Source: Candidatus Thiodictyon syntrophicum
GTDB taxonomy: Bacteria > Pseudomonadota > Gammaproteobacteria > Chromatiales > Chromatiaceae
Assembly (NCBI RefSeq): GCF_002813775.1
Contig: NZ_CP020370.1
Location: 3,373,501-3,437,500 of the forward strand
DNA: 64,000 nt
Reading direction: 5' to 3'
A program made the translations under genes and the position numbers. The notes under the pieces were generated by a model. It ran no database searches, was not told the origin of the DNA, and was given only the letters and a program-made list of their open reading frames with translations. Positions 18,581-26,600 of this stretch are shown piece by piece (within the stretch, counting starts at the first letter, position 1; every line of letters starts with the position of its first letter).

Positions 18581-18673
18581 GTTCCAGATCCGTTTCTGGA
18601 AGAGGAGGATATCTTTGCGGCCCTGGAATATGCTGCCGTTCAGACTCAACACCCGATCCTGATCGCGGCATGA
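18581..18673 (+). pseudogene. DUF433 antitoxin C-terminal fragment
   Basis: The frame reads PFLEEEDIFAALEYAAVQTQ and ends HPILIAA-stop, which is the usual end of DUF433 proteins. Nothing recognisable of the N-terminal part or of a DUF5615 partner remains, though an ATG overlapping the stop (ATGA at 18670) mimics the usual coupling. The remainder of 18507-18868 contains one TCGCGGCTGAAGCCGCTCCC repeat arm (about 18734). Confidence 0.6.
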
Positions 18674-18832
18674 GAGTGTTATCGAGATTCGCTGACTCAG
18701 GAGACGCACGCCCATGGCGGGCTAGAGGTCGCGTCGCGGCTGAAGCCGCTCCCACCGGGTCCCGGACTGACTTTCACGGTAATGCCTCGACTCCCTGTCT
18801 CCTTGCAGCCGAAACGATGCGACCGGTCGAGC

Positions 18833-18863
18833 TTGCGTTGCCGTCAATATTTCGATAATGTTG
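18833..18863 (+). promoter_or_regulatory. ars promoter with ArsR-type operator
   Basis: A 19-base imperfect palindrome, CAATATT-TCGAT-AATGTTG (18845-18863), overlaps a GATAAT -10 box (18854-18859). A weak -35 (TTGCGT, 18833) lies 15 bases upstream. It ends six bases before the arsR ATG, so the transcript would have almost no leader. The position fits autorepression by ArsR, released by arsenite. Confidence 0.6.
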
Positions 18864-18868
18864 GAAAC

Positions 18869-19180
18869 ATGGAAAGCAACACCGCCGTCTCCGCCCTCGC
18901 CGCCCTGGCCCAGGACAGCCGCCTGGCCGTCTTCCGCCTATTGGTTCAGAACGGCCCCGAGGGACTGACCGCCGGTGTCATCGGCGAGCAACTCGGCCTG
19001 CCGGCGCCGACCCTGTCCTTTCACCTCAAGACCTTGGCGCAGGCAGGACTGGTGAGCGCGGTCCAGGAGGGCCGGTTCGTGCGCTACCGGGCCGAGGTCA
19101 CCGCGATCCACGCCCTGGTCGCCTTCCTGACCGAAAACTGCTGCGGCGGCGATCTCAACCGCTGCCTCCCGAAGGAGTAA
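18869..19180 (+). CDS. arsR: ArsR-family arsenic-responsive repressor
   Basis: 103 residues with a winged helix-turn-helix (GVIGEQLGLPAPTLSFHLKTLAQAGLV...EGRFVRYRA). It ends in a cysteine cluster, Cys91, Cys92 and Cys99 (ENCCGGDLNRC), which is the C-terminal arsenite site of the group lacking the CxC motif in the DNA-binding helix. It is first in the ars operon and separated by three bases from arsC. The start at 18869 follows the operator directly, and upstream in-frame codons are unlikely starts. Confidence 0.95.
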   Translation: MESNTAVSALAALAQDSRLAVFRLLVQNGPEGLTAGVIGEQLGLPAPTLSFHLKTLAQAGLVSAVQEGRFVRYRAEVTAIHALVAFLTENCCGGDLNRCLPKE

Positions 19181-19183
19181 TCG

Positions 19184-19687
19184 ATGACTGACCCCGTTGC
19201 GCTCAATCTCCTGGTGCTCTGCACCGGCAATTCCGCCCGCTCGATCCTGGGCGAGGCCCTGTTCAACCACTTGGGGGCGGGGCGGGTGCGCGCCTGGTCC
19301 GCCGGCAGCCAGCCGTCCGGGCGGGTCAATCCGGTCGCCCTGGAGACGCTCGCGGCCCACGGCGTACCGCTACCGGAGGCGCGCAGCAAGTCCTGGGACG
19401 AGTTCGCCGCCCCCGATGCGCCGCAGTTCGACCTGATCATCACCGTCTGCGGCAGTGCCGCGGGCGAGACCTGCCCGGTGTGGCCCGGTCACCCGGTAAC
19501 CGCCCATTGGGGCATTGACGACCCGGCCCATGTGGAGCCCATGGAGGCGCGCCGCGCCGCCTTCGAGGTCGCCTACAGCGAATTGGAATGCCGTATCCGC
19601 GCCCTGCTTGCCGAGCCATTGGAAGCCATGACCCCGGATGACCGGCGGTCCGCGGCGCGGCGCATCCATGCGGAGTGCGCCCAGTGA
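19184..19687 (+). CDS. arsC: Arsenate reductase ArsC, low-molecular-weight phosphatase fold
   Basis: Reduces arsenate to arsenite for export. It has the P-loop C-x5-R motif at Cys13-Arg19 (CTGNSARS) and the general phosphatase-fold layout. In the thioredoxin-linked type two further cysteines are expected; Cys in TVCGSAAGETC is present here and probably serves as the resolving pair. The fold is clear, while the electron donor (thioredoxin or glutaredoxin/mycoredoxin) is inferred. It overlaps the acr3 start by four bases. Confidence 0.92.
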   Translation: MTDPVALNLLVLCTGNSARSILGEALFNHLGAGRVRAWSAGSQPSGRVNPVALETLAAHGVPLPEARSKSWDEFAAPDAPQFDLIITVCGSAAGETCPVWPGHPVTAHWGIDDPAHVEPMEARRAAFEVAYSELECRIRALLAEPLEAMTPDDRRSAARRIHAECAQ

Positions 19688-20775
19688 GCGCGCAATGTGA
19701 CGGCCAGGCCCGCGCCGCGGCCGGCAAGCGGCTGAGCGTCTTCGAGCGCTATCTGACGGTCTGGGTCGCGCTCTGCATCCTGGTCGGCATCGGGCTGGGC
19801 CAGGTGTTTCCGGGCGTCTTTCAGGCCATCGGGCGTCTGGAAGTCGCTCAGGTCAATCTGCCGGTGGGCCTGCTCATCTGGGTGATGATCATCCCGATGC
19901 TGATGAAGATCGACTTCGGGGCCTTGCATCAGGTCAAGTCCCATTGGAAGGGCATCGGTGTCACCCTGTTCGTGAACTGGGCGGTCAAGCCCTTCTCCAT
20001 GGCGCTGCTGGCGTGGCTCCTGATCCGCGGGGTCTTCGCCCAATGGCTGCCGGCGGAGCAACTCGACAGCTACGTGGCCGGACTCATCCTGCTGGCCGCG
20101 GCGCCCTGCACCGCGATGGTCTTCGTCTGGAGTCGGCTGTGCGATGGCGATCCCTACTTCACGCTGTCTCAGGTCGCGCTCAACGACAGCATCATGATCT
20201 TCGCCTTCGCGCCGATCGTGGCGCTGCTGCTCGGGCTCTCGGCCATCGTCGTGCCCTGGGATACCTTACTCACCTCGGTCGTGCTCTATATCGTGATCCC
20301 CGTGGCACTGGCCCAGGCGTGGCGCTGGTTTCTGCTCAAACAGGGACAGGAGCGGTTCGACCTGACCCTGGCCACCCTCGGGCACGCCTCCATCCTCGCC
20401 CTGCTCGCCACCCTGGTGCTGCTGTTCGCCTTCCAGGGCCAGGCGATTATCGAGCAACCGCTGGTGATCGCCATCCTGGCGGTGCCCATCCTGATCCAGG
20501 TCTTCTTCAATTCCGGGCTGGCCTACGGGCTCAACCGGCTGGTCGGCGAGAAGCACTCGGTCGCCGGCCCCTCGGCCCTGATCGGTGCCTCCAACTTCTT
20601 TGAATTGGCAGTGGCGGCGGCGATCAGCCTGTTCGGCTTCAAGTCCGGCGCCGCGCTGGCGACCGTGGTCGGCGTGCTGATCGAAGTGCCGGTGATGCTG
20701 CTGGTGGTCCGGGTGGTCAATGCCAGCAAGGGGTGGTACGAGGCTGACACACGAGGAAATGTTGCCGCAAATTAA
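19684..20775 (+). CDS. acr3: Arsenite efflux transporter Acr3
   Basis: About 360 residues with ten predicted membrane helices. It shows the Acr3 family landmarks NLPVGLLIWVMIIPMLMKIDF, then LAAAPCTAMVFVWSRLCDGDP with the conserved cysteine, and the GASNFFELAVAAAISLFG block. GTG at 19684 overlaps the arsC stop (GTGA), and GTG 19675 is an alternative. It exports arsenite by proton motive force and can work with the ArsA ATPase encoded downstream. The C-terminal tail (ADTRGNVAAN) runs into the intergenic inverted repeat, so the original end may have been replaced. Confidence 0.95.
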   Translation: MSAQCDGQARAAAGKRLSVFERYLTVWVALCILVGIGLGQVFPGVFQAIGRLEVAQVNLPVGLLIWVMIIPMLMKIDFGALHQVKSHWKGIGVTLFVNWAVKPFSMALLAWLLIRGVFAQWLPAEQLDSYVAGLILLAAAPCTAMVFVWSRLCDGDPYFTLSQVALNDSIMIFAFAPIVALLLGLSAIVVPWDTLLTSVVLYIVIPVALAQAWRWFLLKQGQERFDLTLATLGHASILALLATLVLLFAFQGQAIIEQPLVIAILAVPILIQVFFNSGLAYGLNRLVGEKHSVAGPSALIGASNFFELAVAAAISLFGFKSGAALATVVGVLIEVPVMLLVVRVVNASKGWYEADTRGNVAAN

Positions 20776-20873
20776 CGCAAATGAACGCGAATAAGAAGCC
20801 GCAACGATGATTGCGGCCGCGATGCACTTGTCGGCATCCGGATTATTTGCGTTTATTAGCGTTCATTTGCGGC
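20764..20873. repeat. Inverted repeat with GCAAATNAACGC-type arms inside the ars operon
   Basis: The left arm begins inside the end of acr3 (GCCGCAAATTAACGCAAATG) and the right arm (TTATTTGCGTTTATTAGCG) ends 35 bases before arsD. Same family as 6319-6449. It could form a strong RNA hairpin between acr3 and arsD. Confidence 0.75.
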
Positions 20874-20907
20874 TAAATTCTTAATCTGTTGAACCAGAGT
20901 GAGTTTC

Positions 20908-21291
20908 ATGAAAAAGCTCGAAATCTACGATCCCGCCATGTGTTGTTCCACCGGCGTCTGCGGTGTCGAGGTCGATCCCGTCCTGGTCGCCTTCAATGCC
21001 GACCTGCAATGGCTGGCAGGGCAGGGGGTCGCGGTCAGCCGCCACAACCTGTCGCAGGAACCCCAGGCGTTCGCTGCGAACCCGGCGGTACTCAAGGAAC
21101 TGGAGGCGGGGATGGAGCGCCTGCCGGTGACCCTGGTCGACGGCCGCGTGGTCGCCACCGGGGCCTACCTCTCGCGCGCCCAGTTGGTGCAGAAGTTGGC
21201 GCTGGACACGGCGGCCACCCAGGCGCCGACGGACCCGTTGCGCGTCCAGGTTGGCGGCGGTTGCTGCACGCCCAGCGGCGGGTGCTGCTGA
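20908..21291 (+). CDS. arsD: Arsenic metallochaperone ArsD
   Basis: 127 residues. It delivers arsenite to ArsA. Conserved Cys12-Cys13 and Cys18 (PAMCCSTGVCG) form the binding site, and the C-terminal pairs GGCC-TPS-GGCC match the vicinal cysteines of longer ArsD proteins. The stop codon overlaps the arsA start by one base (TGATG), which indicates translational coupling. Confidence 0.95.
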   Translation: MKKLEIYDPAMCCSTGVCGVEVDPVLVAFNADLQWLAGQGVAVSRHNLSQEPQAFAANPAVLKELEAGMERLPVTLVDGRVVATGAYLSRAQLVQKLALDTAATQAPTDPLRVQVGGGCCTPSGGCC

Positions 21292-23039
21292 TGGCCCTCC
21301 CCGCGCTTGCGACCCGCCACCTGTTCTTTACCGGCAAGGGCGGGGTGGGCAAGACCTCGCTTGCCTGCGCCACCGGTCTCGCATTGGCCGACAGCGGGCG
21401 GCGCGTGCTGATCGTCAGCACCGACCCCGCGTCCAATCTCGATGAGGTCCTGGGGGTCGCGCTGGGGCAGACGCCGACGGCGGTCCCAGGTGCCGCGGGG
21501 CTCTGCGCGCTCAACATCGACCCCGAGGCGGCGGCCCACGACTACCGGGAACGCATGGTCGCCCCCTACCGCGGCCTCCTGCCGGCGGCGGCCATCGCCA
21601 GCATGGAGGAGCAATTCTCCGGCGCCTGCACGGTCGAGATCGCCGCCTTCGACGAGTTCTCGAAGCTCCTGGGTGAGCCCGCCGCGACGGTCCAGTTCGA
21701 TCATGTGATCTTCGACACCGCCCCCACCGGCCATACCCTGCGCCTGCTGACCCTGCCCTCGGCTTGGAGTGAGTTCATCGACTCCTCCACCGGCGGGGCC
21801 TCCTGTCTCGGCCCGCTGGCCGGGCTGGAGAAACAGAAGGCGCTCTATGCCGCGACCGTCGCGCGCCTGGCCGACCCCGCGGAGACGACGGTGGTGCTGG
21901 TCAGCCGGCCGGATGTCTCCGCCCTGCGCGAGGCCGAACGCACCCGCGAGGAACTGGCGGCGCTCGGCGTGCGCAACCTGCAACTCGCGCTCAACGGCGT
22001 CCTGGCCGTCGCCGCGACCGATGACCCGATCGCGCGGGCGATGATGGCGCGCGGGGCCGCGGCCCTGGCCGGGATGCCGGTCGACCTGGCGGCGTTGCCG
22101 GTCAGCAGCACGCCGCTGCTCGCACTGGGGACCGTCGGGCTCAAGGCCCTGCGCCTGATGGCAGACCCCGCGCGGGCCGCGCCGCCCGCGTTGACGATCG
22201 AAACCGAAACCGCCTTGCCGGCCGGGCTCTCGACCCTGGTGGACGAGTTGGCCCAAGCCGGCCGCGGCGTCATCCTGACCATGGGCAAGGGCGGGGTGGG
22301 CAAGACCACCGTGGCGGCGGCCATCGCCGTCGCGCTCGCCCGGCGCGGGCACGCGGTGCAGTTGTCCACCACCGATCCGGCCGCCCATGTCGCCGCGGCG
22401 ATCCAAGCGTCGGTCCCGGGCTTGAGCGTCGGCCGGATCGACCCGGCGGCCGAGGTCGCCCGCTACCAGGCCGAGGTGCTCGCCAAGGCCGGCCCCACCC
22501 TGGACGCCAACGGCCGGGCCATGCTGGAGGAGGACCTGCGCTCCCCCTGCACGGAGGAGATCGCCGTCTTCCGCGCCTTCGCCCGCGCCGTGGACGCCGG
22601 CCAGGACAGCTTCGTCGTGCTCGACACCGCCCCCACCGGGCACACCATCCTGCTGCTCGACGCCGCCGAGGCCTACCATCGGGAGGTCTCGCGCACCCAG
22701 GGCGAGATGCCCGAAGCGGTGCGGCAACTGCTCCCGCGGCTGCGCGACCCGGCGCTCACGCGCGTGCTCATCGTCACCCTGGCGGAGGCCACGCCGGTAC
22801 ACGAGGCCGAACGCCTGCAGGCCGACCTGGCGCGCGCCGGCATCGCGCCCTTCGCCTGGGTGATCAACCAGAGCCTGCTGGCCAGCGGTACCCGGCACCC
22901 GCTGTTGCGCGAACGCGGCGCCGCGGAGATCCCCTTCATCCGCCGGGTCGCCGACCAACTCAGCCCGCGTTGCGCCCTGGTCCCGTGGCTGCCCGAGGCG
23001 CCGGTGGGTGTCGACGGACTGTCGCAGTTGACACGGTGA
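21291..23039 (+). CDS. arsA: Arsenical pump-driving ATPase ArsA
   Basis: 582 residues in two homologous halves. Each half has a deviant Walker A (GKGGVGKTS at 15-23 and GKGGVGKTT at about 332-340) and a DTAPTGHT signature. The metal-site cysteines are present (SGACTVEI in half 1; SPCTEEI in half 2, plus GGASCLG). It drives Acr3 or ArsB arsenite export in complex with the membrane protein. The larger upstream frame is an artefact of the overlapping arsD frame. It is the last intact gene of the operon. Confidence 0.96.
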   Translation: MALPALATRHLFFTGKGGVGKTSLACATGLALADSGRRVLIVSTDPASNLDEVLGVALGQTPTAVPGAAGLCALNIDPEAAAHDYRERMVAPYRGLLPAAAIASMEEQFSGACTVEIAAFDEFSKLLGEPAATVQFDHVIFDTAPTGHTLRLLTLPSAWSEFIDSSTGGASCLGPLAGLEKQKALYAATVARLADPAETTVVLVSRPDVSALREAERTREELAALGVRNLQLALNGVLAVAATDDPIARAMMARGAAALAGMPVDLAALPVSSTPLLALGTVGLKALRLMADPARAAPPALTIETETALPAGLSTLVDELAQAGRGVILTMGKGGVGKTTVAAAIAVALARRGHAVQLSTTDPAAHVAAAIQASVPGLSVGRIDPAAEVARYQAEVLAKAGPTLDANGRAMLEEDLRSPCTEEIAVFRAFARAVDAGQDSFVVLDTAPTGHTILLLDAAEAYHREVSRTQGEMPEAVRQLLPRLRDPALTRVLIVTLAEATPVHEAERLQADLARAGIAPFAWVINQSLLASGTRHPLLRERGAAEIPFIRRVADQLSPRCALVPWLPEAPVGVDGLSQLTR

Positions 23040-23080
23040 TCGCGTGTCCTGCCTGATGACCGCCTGGGGCCGGCACGAGT

Positions 23081-23242
23081 GCGCAACGCAAGGGCCTGAC
23101 CCTGCCCGGCGCCAAGTCGCGGGTGCAGCGGGCGCGCAAACGTCTGCGCGAACACCTGTCCACCGCCTGCCAGGTGCGCCTGGACGAGACCGGGCGGGTG
23201 TGCTGCTTCGTACCGCGGCCACCGGCGGTTATCCCGCCTTGA
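23081..23242 (+). pseudogene. SigZ-like sigma factor C-terminal fragment
   Basis: The frame QRKGLTLPGAKSRVQRARKR, then LREHLSTACQVRLDETGRVC, matches the region-4 end of SigZ-type ECF sigma factors (GLSLSGAKSRVQR...CC..E...GR...). Only the last 50 or so codons remain. sigZ-like genes are often near ars or thioredoxin-fold genes, so the relic may once have belonged to the operon. The rest of 23243-23669 is filled by repeats. Confidence 0.6.
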
Positions 23243-23344
23243 TACGGCGGGATGGCCTCGCTCCCTGCCCGAACCGCCCACCCCCGACCTCGCACCAAGA
23301 CACAAAGAACACCAAAAAAACCAGATCGATGAAAGTGCAGGGCC

Positions 23345-23575
23345 AGCCTTGATCATCATCCCGGCCAAGCCGCACCGGCGAGCGCACGCGCTCAAGCCCG
23401 CTGGGACGCTGGGAGCGCCGCACCCCAGTGCGGCCCGGTCTCGCGAGCGACCGCCGGCCGTAGGGTGGATAAGGCGCGCCGCGCGGTGCCCCAGACTGGG
23501 CACTGCCCCCGCGCGCGCCGCATCCACCGACTCCAGCGCCGCGGTGGATGCGGCTCGCGCTTATCCACCCGCCGG
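23345..23575. repeat. Repeat cluster: DUF6399-type left end, GCACCCCAGTGC arm, GTAGGGTGGAT palindrome
   Basis: A left end (CCTTGATCATCATCCCGGCC) sits at 23345-23366. A GCCGCACCCCAGTGCGGC unit follows near 23420, and a long palindrome with GTAGGGTGGATAAG and CTTATCCACCC arms lies at about 23460-23575. No matching right end was found. It ends about 95 bases before the TIR-CHAT gene. Confidence 0.65.
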
Positions 23576-23669
23576 TTTGGAGACCACATCCGAGAACTGG
23601 TATCGTCAGGGTATTGCGCATAACGTCCCCCCGCCGAGCCACCCGCAGGGACCCCGGAGCCGACCCGCC

Positions 23670-26600
23670 ATGTCCAAGGTTTTTCTCTCGCACAGTTCGC
23701 ACGACGACCCGACGGTGCGCGCGCTCCAGCAGGCGTTGGCCGATCTGGGCCAGGAACTGTGGATCGATTCGCGCGAGCTGCGCGGCGGCGACCCGCTGGG
23801 GCCTTCGATCCGCACCGCCATCGACTCGGCCGCCGGGTTCGCGGTGCTGGTCAGTCCCAAGGCCCTGGAATCGAAATGGGTGCTGGCCGAACTGCGCCAC
23901 GCCATCCAGGTGCAGCGCGGTCGTCGGGGCGCCAAGGCCCCGGGCTGGCTGGACCGGCTGACCGCCGGTCTCGTCAAGCGCCGCGCCCAGGACCGCCCGC
24001 CGCCCGCACCCGACCCTTATCCAATAGTCCCGCTCGCACTCGACGGCACCCGGCTCGGCGCGCTGGAGACCGAACTCGGCCACGAGCCGATCTATATCCT
24101 CCTCGACAGCCGCCCGGGCGGGATCGAATCGGCCCTGAACGCGATCCTGGTCGCGCTGCACAAGCGCGCACCGGCCGACCGTCTTCCCGCGCCCCGACTC
24201 GAGACCGGCCCGCTCGAAGAACTGGTCCTGGAACTGACCGACCTGGGGTTCGACGAGTCCGAGCCGGGCGTGCGCCGGGCCAGCGCGACCGCCCGGTTGA
24301 TCTACGAGCCCGCTGGGCTTGATGCTCGGGCGGATGCGCGCGAGGCCGCTGGTGGGAAGGTCCGCATAGCGGACCCTACGGCGGCACGGGCCGCGACGGC
24401 GACGCCTATGGTCCGCACAGCGGACCCTACCGGCGCGGGGCCATCCCGTAGGGTCCGCTGTGCGGACCAAACGCCGCCCGACCAAACGCCAATCGCGGCC
24501 CCAGTCACCTGGCGCCTGGTCGCCCCATTAGGCCCCATCGAGACCGAGGAACTGCGTTGGTATCTGGAGAAATACGCCGTCTGGCCGAGCACCTATTTCC
24601 AGGACCGGGCACGCCGGGTCGAGCAAAGCCTGGTCGAATGGGGCCAAGCACTCCACCAGGCCGCATTGCCGCCCGCGCAGACCCGGGAGGTCTTGCGCGC
24701 CTGGTCCGCCGCTGACCCCCATGCCGGGCGACGCTTTTCGGTAGAGGAGCGCGGGCGTCCCGCCCGCGAGGCCCCGGGGCGGGACGCCCCGGCTCCTTAT
24801 ACCGCCCTGCTGGCCCTCCCCTGGGAACTGCTCCACGACGGCCAAGGATTCCTCTTCCAAGGCGCCCGCCCGACCCGGGTCCGCCGCCGCCTGCCGGGCC
24901 CGCAAGACCAAGACCCGGCACCGACTGAAGGCCAGCCCCTCGCCGCCGCCCCCATCCGCATCCTGCTGATCGTCGCCCGCCCGGAAGACGAGGCCTGCGG
25001 CTATATCGACCACCGCGCGAGCAGCCTACCGCTGGTCGAGACCATGGAGCACCTGGGCGGCCTGGTCGATCTGCGCCTCCTTGAGCCCCCGACCTTCCCG
25101 GCCCTGAGCGCGGAACTCAAACGCGCCTTCGATGCGGGCACCCCCTACCACTGCGTCCATTTCGACGGCCACGGGATCTACGACCGCCGGGTGGGCCTGG
25201 GCGGTCTCTGCTTCGAGGACCCGCGCGACCGCGACCGCCCGGACGGGCGCCGGCATCTCTTGGTGCACACCGACACCCTGGGTCCGATGCTGCGCGACCA
25301 CCGCATCCCGCTGGTCTTTCTGGATGCCTGCCAGAGCGCCCAGGCCCAGGACGCCTCCGAATCCGTCGCCGCGGGGCTGCTCAAGGTCGGGGTCGGCTCG
25401 GTGGTCGCCATGAGCCACTCGGTGCTGGTCGAGACCGCCAGGCGCTTCGTACACGCCTTCTACGGGGCGCTCGCCGCGGGCCGCCGGGTCGGCGACGCCA
25501 TGCTGGAGGGCCAGCGCGGGCTCAAGGACGACGACTTCCGCGGCCAGGTCTTGGGCACCGGTGACCTGCGCCTCGCCGACTGGTTCGTCCCGGTCCTCTA
25601 CCAGGGCCAGGCCGACCCGCCGCTCTTCGCGCCTGCCGACCTCTCGCGGCTCGCCCCCCAGGTGCGCGAGGACCTGCGGACCATCCTCAAGTCCCGACTC
25701 GGCGCGCTCCCCGAGCCGCCCGAGACCGGCTTCGTCGGGCGCAGCAGGGATCTGCTGGCCCTGGAGCGGATGCTCCGCCCGCGGGCCGCCGGCGCCTCCA
25801 AGCCGGAGCGCTGGGCCCTGATCCGCGGCCAGGGCGGGGAGGGCAAGACCGCGCTCGCCTGCGAACTCGCCCGCTGGCTGGTGCGCTCCGGCCAGATCCG
25901 CCGCACCGCCTTCGTCTCGGTCGAGACCCATAGCCACGCCGCCGCCGTGCTCGACGCCCTCGGCCGCCAACTGGCCGGCCAAGGCTATTCCGTCGCCGCC
26001 CTGGGGCCGCCGCACCCCAGTGCGGCAACCGCCCGCGACCCGCTACCGGACCTCGAGCAAGCCATCCTCCCCCTCGAACGCGCCCTGGCCGAGCAGCCGA
26101 CCCCTGGTCATCGACAACCTGGAGACCATCCTGCCCCCGCCCTATCTGGCGGAGCAGACCCCGGAGGCCCTGCGCGACGACGCCCGCGACGCGCTCGCGG
26201 CCATCCTCGCCCTCTGCGACCGGCTGCTCGGGACCGGCGACACCCGGCTGATCTTCACCAGCCGCGAGACCCTGCCCGCACCCTTCGCGGCCGAGCGGCG
26301 CTGCCGGGAACTGGAGCGGCTCGCGCCCGAGGACGCGGTGCGGCTGGTCGAGCGGGCGCTGGAGGGCGCCCGCGACCACCGCCCGGGTGCCGCGGACGCA
26401 GCGACCCGCGAGTCGATCGACGCGCTGGTCGAGGCGGTCCACGGACATGCCCGCACGCTCGCCCTGCTCGCGCCCTCGCTGCGCGCGCTCGGGGTCGAGC
26501 GCACCCGCGCGCGCCTGACAGAGCTGATGGCCGAGATGGACCGCCGTTACCCGGGCAGCCGCGAGCGCTCGGTCTATGCGAGCGTCGAGCTGTCCTTGGA

